Numbered from the stretch's first letter, positions 9,585-17,943 are shown. The stretch is DNA of 64,000 nt from Paenibacillus oryzae (GCF_001675045.1 NZ_LYPA01000080.1:1-64000), one strand, 5' to 3'. Numbers and translations are program-made. The notes: generated by a model from the sequence alone, not told the origin.

Positions 9585-10261
9585 CAGCTAGTCACCTCTA
9601 ATACATACCCGACGCTGCGGATGGTCGTAATTCGGACCGAGGAGCCAAGGAAGCTCAGCTTTTTGCGCAGGAAGGAGATGTAAACCTCGACATTGTTGTA
9701 TTCGGCTTCCGAGTCAAAGCCCCAAAGCTTCTCAATAATAAGCTCCTTGGAGGTCACGGCCTGCTTGCGCGTAATCAGCAGCTCCAGCAGCTCGCTTTCC
9801 TTCAGGTTCAGCTTGATTTCTTTTCCCTTGACGGACAGCTTGAGCATGGAGGTGTTCAGCTCGACATCGCCAAGCTTGAGGGCATCCTCCGGCATCACCT
9901 CGCCTTTGCGGCGCAGCGCCGCCCGCATGCGGGCAAGCAGCTCTTCGGATGCAAACGGCTTGGCTATATAGTCATCGGCGCCGTAATCCAGACCGGCCAC
10001 CTTATCCGGCAGCTCGCCCTTTGCGGTCAGCATAATAACGGGCGTTGCATTGCCCTCGCTGCGCAGCTTTTTGAGCACGCTGATTCCATCCAGCTCCGGC
10101 ATCATAATATCCAGCAGGATAAGATCGTAGATGCCGCTCATGGCATAATCCAGTCCTGCGCTTCCATCATGGACAGCATCGACGGAATAGTTCTGCTTTT
10201 TTAAAATTTGGGTCAAGGCCTCCGCCAGATGAAGCTCGTCCTCTACAATTAATATTCTCAT
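9584..10261 (-). CDS. OmpR-family response regulator
   Basis: A 225-residue regulator. The receiver domain has acidic residues E7-D8-E9, phospho-acceptor D51 in LLDIMMP and a conserved Lys in YIAKPFA. A C-terminal winged helix ends in ITTIRSVGYVLE, typical of OmpR/PhoB proteins. Promoter region at 10321-10352 carries a 19-bp direct-repeat box also found before the VTC/DUF4956 operon, which suggests autoregulation and direct control of the adjacent genes. Confidence 0.93.
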   Translation of the reverse strand: MRILIVEDELHLAEALTQILKKQNYSVDAVHDGSAGLDYAMSGIYDLILLDIMMPELDGISVLKKLRSEGNATPVIMLTAKGELPDKVAGLDYGADDYIAKPFASEELLARMRAALRRKGEVMPEDALKLGDVELNTSMLKLSVKGKEIKLNLKESELLELLITRKQAVTSKELIIEKLWGFDSEAEYNNVEVYISFLRKKLSFLGSSVRITTIRSVGYVLEVTS

Positions 10262-10320
10262 CTATGTCGCATCCTTTAAATAGATTCCCGTCTTTACATT
10301 ACTTTCGTGGTTGTTTCATC

Positions 10321-10352
10321 AGGATAGCCGGAAAACCTTTAGCCAATCTTAA
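10321..10352 (-). promoter_or_regulatory. Response-regulator box and promoter of the two-component operon
   Basis: On the minus strand TTAAGATTGGCTAAAGGTT (10352-10334) is followed after exactly 7 nt by a -10 hexamer TATCCT (10326-10321). The box is a direct repeat of TTAAG-like half-sites about one helical turn apart, as bound by OmpR/PhoB-family regulators. The same box and spacing precede the VTC gene. Confidence 0.6.
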
Positions 10353-10689
10353 GCGGCTTCTCTTTTGCTCCTATTTGTGTTGCGCTCCGCTATGCGATGC
10401 CCCTTCTGTCATAACCTCATTGTATCAGCCGATATGAGGCGCCGGGCCTCTTCTTCGTATTCCTTCAATAATAGCCGGAGATGGCTTCATCGCAATTCGG
10501 ATAAAAGTAACCCGGACCCTCTGACACCGTTCTGGAATAGCGGCGAAACAGCGCAAGGCAATCAATCAGCAACCCCATTATATCCCGTTCGGTCCTCATA
10601 TGGCTCCCCCGTTTTCATTTTGCTTCAATTGCCTTAAAAATAGTGGGTTTTGATCGAAAAGTAAAGTCCCGATTCTTTGAGCAGCTTCT

Positions 10690-10721
10690 TTAAGATTCAT
10701 TAAAGGTTGCGGCCCTATTAT
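10690..10721 (+). promoter_or_regulatory. Response-regulator box and promoter of the VTC/DUF4956 operon
   Basis: TTAAGATTCATTAAAGGTT (10690-10708) is followed after 7 nt by TATTAT (10716-10721). The box replaces the -35 element, as expected for a promoter activated by an OmpR-family regulator. It matches the box before the regulator gene at 16 of 19 positions. Confidence 0.65.
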
Positions 10722-10768
10722 ACAGACATAGCCTCGCGGCACAGATAAATAGAGAGGAGTTGCCCCTT

Positions 10769-11512
10769 ATGGCAATTGAAGTATTCAACCGCTACGAAAA
10801 CAAATATCTGCTTACGGATGCGGCCTATCGCAAATTGCTCCTGCAGCTGCTGGAATATATGGAACTGGATGATTACAACAAACAGCATGAGTTTTATTCC
10901 ATTACCAATCTTTATTACGATACACCCTCCAATACAATCATCCGGCACAGCTTGTCCAAGCCCAAATACAAGGAGAAGCTGAGACTCAGAGCGTACGGCA
11001 CGCCTTCGGCGGATGCAAAGGTCTACCTGGAAATCAAGAAAAAAGTATTTGGCTTGGTGAATAAACGCCGTACAGCCTTGAAGCTGAATGAAGCGTACGA
11101 TTTTGTAAGGACAGGCGTTCAGCCTGAGCTTCAGAGCTACATGAACCAGCAGGTGCTTCGTGAAATTTCGTATCTGATGAGCCAATACGATCTTCAGCCG
11201 GCGGTTTATCTGTCCTACGACCGGAAAGCGCTGTTCAGCAAGGAAAACCGCGATTTGAGGATTACCTTCGACACCAACATCGTTTGCAGGCGGCATGAGC
11301 TCCAATTGGAGAACGGCAGCTATGGTGAGCAATTGCTGGAGCCCGGACAGTGGCTGATGGAGGTTAAAGCAGAAAATACGATTCCGCTCTGGCTGTCCCG
11401 GCTTCTTTCCGAAAACGGAATGTTCCGGACGGGGTTTTCCAAATACGGAAACGAGTACAAAAAAATGATCAGAACCAATCGTCTTGAGAAGGAGAGTGCC
11501 GTTTATGCTTGA
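10769..11512 (+). CDS. Polyphosphate polymerase domain (VTC-like) protein
   Basis: A 247-residue protein of the VTC/triphosphate-tunnel type. Alternating charged strands line the predicted tunnel: RYENKYLL near the start, KEKLRLRAYG, VYLEIKKK, SYDRKALF, LRITFDT, LMEVKA and FSKYGNEYKK. ATG 10769 is preferred over TTG 10760 because GGAG (10756-10759) lies 9 bp upstream. Family knowledge: yeast Vtc4 makes polyphosphate from ATP; the bacterial homologues beside DUF4956 genes are not well characterised. It overlaps the next gene by 8 bp, and its promoter carries the box of the adjacent response regulator. Confidence 0.85.
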   Translation: MAIEVFNRYENKYLLTDAAYRKLLLQLLEYMELDDYNKQHEFYSITNLYYDTPSNTIIRHSLSKPKYKEKLRLRAYGTPSADAKVYLEIKKKVFGLVNKRRTALKLNEAYDFVRTGVQPELQSYMNQQVLREISYLMSQYDLQPAVYLSYDRKALFSKENRDLRITFDTNIVCRRHELQLENGSYGEQLLEPGQWLMEVKAENTIPLWLSRLLSENGMFRTGFSKYGNEYKKMIRTNRLEKESAVYA

Positions 11513-12188
11513 TTCGTTGTTTAACGTCAGTCTGGAAAGCGCTGAGCTGACCTTTACCAATGTTATTTTGACCATAGCTTTATCGATCGTTATCGGCCTT
11601 GTGATCAGCTACACCTATATGAAAACCAATCCCGGTTATTCGCAAGGCTTTGTCCTAACTATGGTACTGCTGCCGGTTGTTGTGTCCATCATCATTTTAC
11701 TGATCGGAAGCAACATTGCTAGAGCATTCAGTCTCGCCGGGGCGTTCTCAATCATTCGTTTCCGCAGTGCCGCCGGCAGTCCCAAGGATATTACCTTTGT
11801 CCTGTTCTCGATGGCTGCGGGGCTTGCATGTGGAGTTGGCGCATTTGCATACGGCGTGTTGTTTACCCTGATCTTATGTGCATTGATGGTTGTGCTGAGC
11901 GTTGTCAAATTCGGCACGGCAAAGTCGGAGCAAAAAACGCTGAAAGTAACCATTCCCGAAAATTTAAGCTACGAAGAAGCGTTTGAAGAAGTATTCAGCA
12001 CTCATAAGGTCAACTATCAGCTGCAAAAAATCCGCACAACGGAGCTGGGCAGTCTGTACGAGCTGGTATATCTGGTGGACATTGGGTCTGAAACGGATCA
12101 GAAGGCATTTCTTGACGATATACGGTGCCGGAACGGCAACCTGGACTTGACGCTTACGATGACGCCTACGCCAGCAATATACTATTGA
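11505..12188 (+). CDS. DUF4956 membrane protein
   Basis: A 227-residue protein with about four membrane segments in the first 135 residues (VILTIALSIVIGLVISY, LTMVLLPVVVSIIILLIG, VLFSMAAGLACGVGAFAY, LFTLILCALMVVLSVV) and a soluble C-terminal ferredoxin-like part. ATG 11505 is chosen because AAGGAG (11489-11494) precedes it; it overlaps the VTC-like gene by 8 bp, indicating coupling. Family knowledge: DUF4956 proteins are regularly paired with VTC-domain proteins, with unknown function. Inference: it may be the membrane partner that moves or anchors the polymer. Confidence 0.85.
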   Translation: MLDSLFNVSLESAELTFTNVILTIALSIVIGLVISYTYMKTNPGYSQGFVLTMVLLPVVVSIIILLIGSNIARAFSLAGAFSIIRFRSAAGSPKDITFVLFSMAAGLACGVGAFAYGVLFTLILCALMVVLSVVKFGTAKSEQKTLKVTIPENLSYEEAFEEVFSTHKVNYQLQKIRTTELGSLYELVYLVDIGSETDQKAFLDDIRCRNGNLDLTLTMTPTPAIYY

Positions 12189-12209
12189 TCAAGCTTTAAA
12201 CTAAGTCTC

Positions 12210-12228
12210 TTGAGAACTTTTGAGGACT
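12210..12228 (+). promoter_or_regulatory. Weak third copy of the response-regulator box
   Basis: TTGAGAACTTTTGAGGACT resembles the 19-bp boxes at 10334 and 10690 (TTRAG, five bases, TTRAGG). No good -10 hexamer sits at the same distance, so this is a weak call. Confidence 0.25.
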
Positions 12229-12278
12229 GCTAAGTAAACCTTAAGCACGAATAAACCCTTTTGGAGAGGATGATGGTT

Positions 12279-14465
12279 ATGAAAAAAACATGGAAAAAAA
12301 GCAGAGTCTGGCTGGCGATATTGTGTATGGCAATTGTGACGGCATGTAGCTCAACGGAAGCTTCCACGACGGCGGGCAATCAAACGGCAGTGACAGAGGA
12401 GGGCTCGTCGGCTTCAACCGCTCAAGGAGCAGCAAGCGCTGCTGGCGCAGCTCAAGTGGACGGAGGAGCCGCATTGGCTGCCGCGCAGAGCGTGGAATTC
12501 AAACAAGCGGATCTAGCAACGGAATGGAGCGAGGAGACCTCAACCGGCATTTCTCTGAACGGGGATTCTGCGGCGGTGAACGGCTCCGGCGCTGCTGTCA
12601 GCGGCGGTATCGTGACCATATCAGAAGCGGGCGTATACGTGCTCAGCGGAACGCTGAATGACGGGCAAATTATCGTGGAGGTTGCGGACGACCAGAAGGT
12701 CCAGCTGGTGCTGAACGGCGCAGCCATTACTAGCTCCAGCAGCGCGGCGATCTACGTAAAAGAAGCCGACAAGGTCACAATTACACTGGCTGACGGCACA
12801 ACAAACAGCGTCTCTGACGCAACGGAATATGTATACGCCGATTCGGAGACCAACGAGCCCAATGCCGCTATTTTCAGCAAAGGCGATTTGTCCATTAACG
12901 GCAGCGGCGCGTTGACTGTAGCGGGCAATTACAAGGATGGCATCAAAAGCAAGGATAACTTGAAAATCGCAAGCGGCACAATTACGGTAAAAGCAGTGGA
13001 GGACGGCATCGTCGGGAAGGATATGACGGCTATCGCCGGAGGCGATTTTTCCATTCAGGCAGGAGCGGACGGCATCAAGTCCAACAATGACAGCGACGAG
13101 GCAAAGGGGTATATCGCGATTACGGGCGGAACCTTTGACATCAAGGCTGATAATGACGGCATTCAGGCCGAAACGGCGCTTCTTATCGAGGACGGCAGCT
13201 TTACCATCGTAACAGGCGGAGGGTATACCAACGGCGAGGTGAAAACGGAGGAATTCGGCGGCGGATTTGGTGGCGGCCGGCCGGGCGGTCAAAATACGTC
13301 AGCAGCAGGAGCAGGATCATCAACAGGAACAGGAACAGCAGCAGGATCCTCAACAGCAACATATACCGATGCTGCTGAGGATGATACGCCTAGCATGAAA
13401 GGCATCAAAGCTGGAACGGCGCTTGTTGTGAACGGCGGACAGTTTGAGCTTAACTCCGCAGATGACACTATTCACAGCAACGGCTTTGTAGCCATTGGCG
13501 GAGGAGCCTTTACACTGGCATCAGGGGACGACGGCATTCATGCTGATGCGTCGGTAGCAATCAGCGGCGGCATTATCTCTATTACAAACAGCTACGAGGG
13601 CGTGGAAGGTACGGAAATTTTAATCTCCGGCGGAGAGTTAAATATCGTGGCTTCGGATGACGGCATCAATGCGGCGGGCAATGACGGCTTGAATAACCAG
13701 CTGACGTTCAGCGGAGGTACGGTAACGGTAAATTCCGGAGGCGACGGTCTGGACTCCAACGGTCATATCTACATGACGGGCGGAACCGTCATCGTAAACG
13801 GCCCTACCAACAATGGCAACGGCGCGTTGGACTATGACGGCAACTTTGAAATCAGCGGCGGCACCTTGATTGCTGCGGGCAGCTCCGGCATGGCTCAGGC
13901 AACCTCCGAATCGTCCAGCCAACGGACGGTCAGCATGACCTTTACGCAAGCCCAGCAGGCAGGCACCCTGGTACGTCTGGAAGACAGCAAGGGCAACGCG
14001 ATCGTGACTTTTGCACCTGGAAAAGCCTATCAGTCGGTCGTTATCAGCTCGCCGGAACTGAAGGATGGCGAAACCTATACGTTGTTTTCGGGTGGCACTG
14101 CAAGCGGAACAGAGGTTTCCGGTTATTACGGAGACGGCGAATATGCCGGAGGGACAGAGATTACATCGTTTGAAATGACGGGCAGCGTCATCTGGCTGAA
14201 CGAGTCCGGCGTCACAACAGCCAATAGCGGCGGCTTTGGCGGAGGACCGGGAGGTCAACGCGGCGGCATGGGCGGAAGACCGGAAGGACAGTCCGGAGAA
14301 TGGGGAGCCATGCCGGAGGGTCAGCCTGGTGAAATGGGAAGCATGCCGGAAGGAGCAGGCTCAGGCCGTATGGGAAGGCCCGAGGGCCAAGACGGCAATG
14401 GCGGCGCTGGCATCGCTCCCGACAGCCAAAGCGGCAGCACAGACGGAAGCGCCTCTAACAGCTAA
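12279..14465 (+). CDS. Large beta-helix-like lipoprotein (carbohydrate-binding domain family, DUF4353-like)
   Basis: A 728-residue lipoprotein. The signal peptide begins MKKTWKK and ends in a lipobox, VTAC. GGAGAGG lies about 9 bp before ATG 12279, so the upstream ATGs at 12270 and 12273 are less likely. The body has many degenerate 20-25-residue repeats rich in ISGG, DDGI, NAAG and TGGT, consistent with a right-handed beta-helix. A Ser/Thr/Gly linker lies near 340-370. The last 80 residues are Gly/Pro/Met/Glu-rich (GGFGGG, RPEGQ, MPEG). Anchored outside the membrane, it follows the VTC-like and DUF4956 genes and may be the surface component of that system. A polymer-binding role is inference. 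Confidence 0.85.
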   Translation: MKKTWKKSRVWLAILCMAIVTACSSTEASTTAGNQTAVTEEGSSASTAQGAASAAGAAQVDGGAALAAAQSVEFKQADLATEWSEETSTGISLNGDSAAVNGSGAAVSGGIVTISEAGVYVLSGTLNDGQIIVEVADDQKVQLVLNGAAITSSSSAAIYVKEADKVTITLADGTTNSVSDATEYVYADSETNEPNAAIFSKGDLSINGSGALTVAGNYKDGIKSKDNLKIASGTITVKAVEDGIVGKDMTAIAGGDFSIQAGADGIKSNNDSDEAKGYIAITGGTFDIKADNDGIQAETALLIEDGSFTIVTGGGYTNGEVKTEEFGGGFGGGRPGGQNTSAAGAGSSTGTGTAAGSSTATYTDAAEDDTPSMKGIKAGTALVVNGGQFELNSADDTIHSNGFVAIGGGAFTLASGDDGIHADASVAISGGIISITNSYEGVEGTEILISGGELNIVASDDGINAAGNDGLNNQLTFSGGTVTVNSGGDGLDSNGHIYMTGGTVIVNGPTNNGNGALDYDGNFEISGGTLIAAGSSGMAQATSESSSQRTVSMTFTQAQQAGTLVRLEDSKGNAIVTFAPGKAYQSVVISSPELKDGETYTLFSGGTASGTEVSGYYGDGEYAGGTEITSFEMTGSVIWLNESGVTTANSGGFGGGPGGQRGGMGGRPEGQSGEWGAMPEGQPGEMGSMPEGAGSGRMGRPEGQDGNGGAGIAPDSQSGSTDGSASNS

Positions 14466-14533
14466 ACTGTTAATGAAAAATCGAGTAACGATTGACACCG
14501 CCAATTTTGCTTAATCGCGGCTGATAGCTAAAG

Positions 14534-14609
14534 CGCTAGCTGACGCTCAGAGTGCTAGCTGACGCCCAGAGTGCTAACTGACGCCCAGAGTGCTCGGTGA
14601 CAGTCATAA
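14534..14609. repeat. 19-bp tandem repeat
   Basis: Units begin at 14534, 14553, 14572 and, degenerate, 14591. The unit is GCTAGCTGACGCCCAGAGT with one or two changes per copy. Confidence 0.85.
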
Positions 14610-14681
14610 CTCATATGAGAGCCGGACGATAGTGTGAAGTCAAAGTGTCAGATTAGTTAAAAGCCAAACTTGCTTTAAACG

Positions 14682-14709
14682 GGGCTGCATGTAAATGCAG
14701 CCCTATTTT
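14682..14709 (+). terminator. Intrinsic terminator
   Basis: GGGCTGCAT (14682-14690), loop GTAA, ATGCAGCCC (14695-14703), then TATTTTA. A perfect 9-bp stem with a tight tetraloop, 217 bp after the lipoprotein gene. Confidence 0.8.
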
Positions 14710-14763
14710 AATCAACTGGCCGAACGCATGTTCAATCAACTGGTCGGACGCAGCAGCGCGGTG

Positions 14764-14870
14764 GCGGTTGGTAGCACCAGTACAATGCCGGTTGGTAGCA
14801 CCAGTACAATGGCGGTTGGTAGGACCAGCACAATGGCGGTTGGTCGAACCGGCACAATGGCGGTCGGAAA
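14764..14870. repeat. 24-bp tandem repeat
   Basis: Four copies of a 24-bp unit start at 14764, 14788, 14812 and 14836, with a partial fifth. Core: GCGGTTGGTAGCACCAG followed by TACAATG. It lies directly after a terminator. An open frame runs through it, but its ATG is inside the terminator stem, so it is probably not translated. Confidence 0.9.
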
Positions 14871-15040
14871 TGTCCGTTAGAGGCAAGCTTTTAAGCTTTT
14901 GCTTGATGGGACGGACATAAGTGTCCGTTACATCAAAAATTAGCCTATATTCCATTGATTTTTGACCTCTAATGGTCAAAAACTTCCGTTACAAATGAGG
15001 ATTTTGCTTTTTTGTGCTTCTGGCGGACATAAATGACCGT
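14860..15040. repeat. Cluster of short REP-like palindromes
   Basis: Palindromes lie at 14911-14928 (ACGGACA, TAAG, TGTCCGT), 14959-14982 (TTTTTGACC, six bases, GGTCAAAAA) and 15024-15039 (CGGACAT, AA, ATGACCG), plus a partial copy at about 14860-14878. The first, third and partial copies share the pattern CGGWCATAARTGWCCGTTA, also seen at 126-141 at the window start. They look like dispersed repetitive extragenic palindromes. Confidence 0.6.
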
Positions 15041-15056
15041 AAGCAATTTAAGACGC

Positions 15057-15195
15057 TGTATGTTCACGTATCCCCCTAGTATGTTCACGCCCATCCACCG
15101 TATAGCATTTACATGTCCCCCAGTATGTTCTACACCCTTCCAACGTATAACATTCACATGTATCCCCTCGGTACGTTCACGCCCATCCACCAGCC
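15057..15195. repeat. Degenerate repeat of about 45 bp
   Basis: Units beginning GTATGTTC or GTACGTTC recur near 15058, 15079, 15123 and 15171. They share GTTCACGCCCATCCACC and a following CACATGTMYCCCC segment. No coding potential is evident. Confidence 0.6.
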
Positions 15196-15220
15196 GTTAA
15201 AGATGTCGAAATAAAGGAAA

Positions 15221-15249
15221 TGAATCCTTTTGGCCCAAAGTAATGTATT
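15221..15249 (+). promoter_or_regulatory. Possible ECF-sigma promoter of the pspA operon
   Basis: TGAATC (15221-15226) and TGTATT (15244-15249) are separated by 17 bp and lie 40 bp before the TTG start. This loosely resembles the SigW pattern (TGAAAC, 16-17 bp, CGTA) known for the Bacillus pspA operon. Weak match. Confidence 0.3.
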
Positions 15250-15288
15250 ATTAGGGAAGAAGTTAAGGAAAACGAGGAGGCGGTCAGT

Positions 15289-15963
15289 TTGGGTATTTTG
15301 TCGCGCTTCAAAACCATTATGGCAAGTAATATCAATGCGCTGTCAAGCGGGAACGATGATCCGGTAAATGCGATCAATGACCATATGCGCAGCTTGAATG
15401 TCGATTTGAATCAGGTGCGCGCGGAAACGTCTACGGTGCAAATGGAGGAAAGGCGCGCAAGGCGGGCGCTGGAGGAATGCGAAGCCGAAGTGAAGAAGCT
15501 TCAGCAATACGCGGTTAAATCCGTTGAAGCAGGCAATGACGATGACGCCCTGAAGTTTCTGGGCAGGAAGGCGGAGCAGGCCCGAAAGCTGCCGGAGCTT
15601 AAGCAAGCTTTCGAGACAGCATCGGCCAATGCCGCCAATATAAAAAGAATGAACGACAAGCTGGTGTCTGATATGGAGCGGCTGGAATCGCTTAGGTCCG
15701 AGCTGCAAGGAAAATGGAATGCGGCTAAGGCGCAAGGAAAGATAAACAAGCTGGATGGTGCGGAGGGTTCCCTGCTTCATGAGGCGCAGGAGCGTATTAA
15801 TCAAGCTGCCGATGAAGCCCAGGCGTTGGCCGAGCTTAGGGGCATTGACCAGAAGAAGGACGAGCTGGATGAGAAGTTTGCCCGGCTTGGACTGGATGCC
15901 GGAGCCTCCAGCGCGGAGGATGAATTGGCCAGACTTAAGAAGTCGCTTGATAAGAACAATTGA
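15289..15963 (+). CDS. pspA: PspA/IM30 family phage-shock protein
   Basis: A 224-residue, mostly helical protein with long coiled-coil segments (about 30-190). It starts MGILSRFKTIMASNINALSS, typical of PspA amphipathic N-terminal helices, and contains EERRARRALEECE and FLGRKAEQARKL. The start is TTG with GAGGAGG 8 bp upstream. Family knowledge: PspA (YdjF in Bacillus subtilis) oligomerises on stressed membranes. It is first in a four-gene operon in the same order as B. subtilis pspA-ydjG-ydjH-ydjI. Confidence 0.9.
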   Translation: MGILSRFKTIMASNINALSSGNDDPVNAINDHMRSLNVDLNQVRAETSTVQMEERRARRALEECEAEVKKLQQYAVKSVEAGNDDDALKFLGRKAEQARKLPELKQAFETASANAANIKRMNDKLVSDMERLESLRSELQGKWNAAKAQGKINKLDGAEGSLLHEAQERINQAADEAQALAELRGIDQKKDELDEKFARLGLDAGASSAEDELARLKKSLDKNN

Positions 15964-15989
15964 CAGCAGTTGCGGGAGAGGGTGCATAA

Positions 15990-17021
15990 ATGCCGGTAAT
16001 TGATTATAAATGTGAAAATTGTGGCAGCGGCATGGTTTTTGACAGCCAAACGGGAATGCTTACATGCAAGAGCTGCGGGCGACAGGATAATATTCAGCAA
16101 ATGAATGATCCCATTAGACAAAATGTTGCCTTTGAGAGGGAAACCGTTGAATATCATTGCAAGAGCTGCGGTGCGGTTCTTATTACTGAGCCTGCTACCT
16201 CCGCTACCGTTTGCAGCTTTTGCGGCTCTGCCGTTGTGCTGGCGGACCGCCTTTCCGGACGCAAGGCGCCGGCGCTGGTGCTTCCTTTTGCTATCAGCAA
16301 GGAGGAGGCTATGAGGGCGTTCCGCAAGTGGTGCAAAAACGGCAGGCTGACGCCAGCCGGCTTTATGACGGCCAATCGTGTCAAAAGCATAACCGGCATG
16401 TACGTTCCCTTCTGGCTGTACGATCTGAACAATCATGTAGAGGCGCATGGTCATGGAACCCGAGTGCGGGTGTATACCCAAGGAGATTATCAGTACACCG
16501 AAACCAAGCATTACGAGATTTATCGGAAAATGCGCCTGAACTATGTCGGCGTACCGATTGACGCGGCGGAGAAGATGAATGACGAGCTGATGGACCGGCT
16601 GGAGCCATTTCCTTATCAGAGGCTGCAAACCTTCAAAACTCCGTACCTGGCGGGTTATCTGGCGGAAAAATACAGCTACGACGAGCATCAGCTGCTTCCG
16701 CGCGCCAAGCATAAAGTCAGTCCCTATATCGAATCGTCGCTTCGCGCGACCGTAGGGTCCTACACGACCATGAGCTTTGCGAGCAAGGATATTCATACCG
16801 AGATGAGGCGCGCCAATTATGCGTTGCTCCCGGTATGGGTCGTGCATTACGACTACAACAAACAAGAGCACACCTTTGCCATGAACGGTCAAACGGGCAA
16901 GGTTGTTGGTAAACCTCCAATCAGCAAGGGCAAGGTTGTGGCCTGGTTTGCAGGAATTTTCGGGATATCGCTTATTGGGATGAAGCTGATCTCCTTGGCG
17001 ATGGGAGGAGATTTTCTGTGA
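15990..17021 (+). CDS. ydjG: TFIIB-type zinc-ribbon membrane protein, YdjG-like
   Basis: A 343-residue protein with two zinc-ribbon cysteine sets near the N-terminus: CENC with CKSC (about 8-31) and CKSC with CSFC (about 53-75). A central domain carries MYVPFWLYDL and LLPVWVVHYDY, and there is a C-terminal membrane segment (VVAWFAGIFGISLIGMKLI). Family knowledge: YdjG recruits PspA-type proteins to the membrane together with YdjH and YdjI. The stop overlaps the GTG start of the next gene. Confidence 0.85.
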   Translation: MPVIDYKCENCGSGMVFDSQTGMLTCKSCGRQDNIQQMNDPIRQNVAFERETVEYHCKSCGAVLITEPATSATVCSFCGSAVVLADRLSGRKAPALVLPFAISKEEAMRAFRKWCKNGRLTPAGFMTANRVKSITGMYVPFWLYDLNNHVEAHGHGTRVRVYTQGDYQYTETKHYEIYRKMRLNYVGVPIDAAEKMNDELMDRLEPFPYQRLQTFKTPYLAGYLAEKYSYDEHQLLPRAKHKVSPYIESSLRATVGSYTTMSFASKDIHTEMRRANYALLPVWVVHYDYNKQEHTFAMNGQTGKVVGKPPISKGKVVAWFAGIFGISLIGMKLISLAMGGDFL

Positions 17022-17872
17022 TAAGAAAAATACTTTTGTCGTCTAGGCCCTCTTTCCCTGCAAGGCTTCTGCCTTTGCTTCTGGCTTTCATTTTGACGCT
17101 TGCCGCAATTTCTGGAGCGTTGCTGCTTGTTTCGCCCGAACAGAGGGCGTATGCAGCAGTAGAGGGGAAAAAGCTGATTTATGACGAAGCGGGCCTGCTC
17201 ACGGATGAGGAAATTGCGGAGCTGAACGCTCTGGCAAACAAGCTTGGCGCAGAGCAGGAAACGGATATGATTGTCTGGACTACAAGCAATCCCGAAGGCG
17301 GGGACGTCAAAAAGCTGACGCAGGACTTTTACGATGACAAAGGACCAGGCTATGACAAGCAGCATGGCAATGCGGTGATTTTAACCGTGGATATGAAAAA
17401 CAGGGAAATTTACCTGGCAGGCTTCTACAAGGCCAAAACCTATCTGGACGACGGCAGACTGGACAAAATACGCGATCGTATCACCCCTAGCCTGACAGAC
17501 GGTATGTATAGTAGAGCCTTTAAAATGTATATTGAAACGGCTCATCGTTATATGAAATTTGAGCCGGGTGTTAACCCTGACAATATCTTTTTTAACGTCG
17601 GCTTTCAATTAGTGGTGTCTGCTGCAATCGGAGCTTTAATCGTTGGCGCAATGCTTCGCAATTCAGGCGGCCGGGTGACGGTTGGCTCCCAAACGTACGA
17701 GGATTCCAACTCGTCGGGCCTTCTGGAGCATTATGACCATCATGTTAATACAACCGTCACCAAGCGAAAAATAGAAAAACCTTCCAGCGGCGGTGGGGGA
17801 GGCGGCGGCTTTGGCGGAGGCGGAACAACTGGCGGAGGACATTCCCATAGCGGCAGCCGCGGGTCTTTTTAA
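17018..17872 (+). CDS. ydjH: TPM-domain membrane protein, YdjH-like
   Basis: A 284-residue protein. A signal or anchor segment (about 13-35) ends near AYAAVEG, followed by a TPM domain (about 48-170; KLIYDEAGLLTDEE, HGNAVILTVDMKNREIYLAGF). A second membrane segment is at about 190-212, and the C-terminal tail is Gly/His-rich (GGGGGGGFGGGG). The GTG start at 17018 overlaps the upstream stop by 4 bp. Equivalent in position and architecture to B. subtilis YdjH, a partner of YdjG. Confidence 0.82.
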   Translation: MIRKILLSSRPSFPARLLPLLLAFILTLAAISGALLLVSPEQRAYAAVEGKKLIYDEAGLLTDEEIAELNALANKLGAEQETDMIVWTTSNPEGGDVKKLTQDFYDDKGPGYDKQHGNAVILTVDMKNREIYLAGFYKAKTYLDDGRLDKIRDRITPSLTDGMYSRAFKMYIETAHRYMKFEPGVNPDNIFFNVGFQLVVSAAIGALIVGAMLRNSGGRVTVGSQTYEDSNSSGLLEHYDHHVNTTVTKRKIEKPSSGGGGGGGFGGGGTTGGGHSHSGSRGSF

Positions 17873-17943
17873 GCAAATAATGACAGTAAACTCAGCGTTC
17901 CTGCCGTTCAGGCAAATATATCGTGAAAGGATGTTGAATAGAT

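Larger units (their letters stand above)
10262..10768. other. Divergent intergenic region (about 500 bp)
   Basis: No gene is seen. The two ends hold the divergent promoters, each with the same 19-bp box (10334-10352 minus strand, 10690-10708 plus strand). The central part, about 10360-10670, shows no structure I can interpret. Confidence 0.6.
14466..15288. other. Non-coding repeat-rich region (about 820 bp)
   Basis: No credible gene. In order it holds a 19-bp tandem repeat, an intrinsic terminator, a 24-bp tandem repeat, several palindromes ending in CCGTTA and a degenerate repeat of about 45 bp. Each is listed separately. The upstream region of pspA begins at about 15200. Confidence 0.7.

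Noticed and set aside
14695..14880. 61-residue ORF through the 24-bp repeats
   Set aside because: Its ATG lies in the terminator stem, there is no ribosome site, and the product is only the repeat translated.
15801..16892. 363-residue ORF antisense to pspA and ydjG
   Set aside because: It is the shadow of two well-supported genes and has no ribosome site or recognisable domain.
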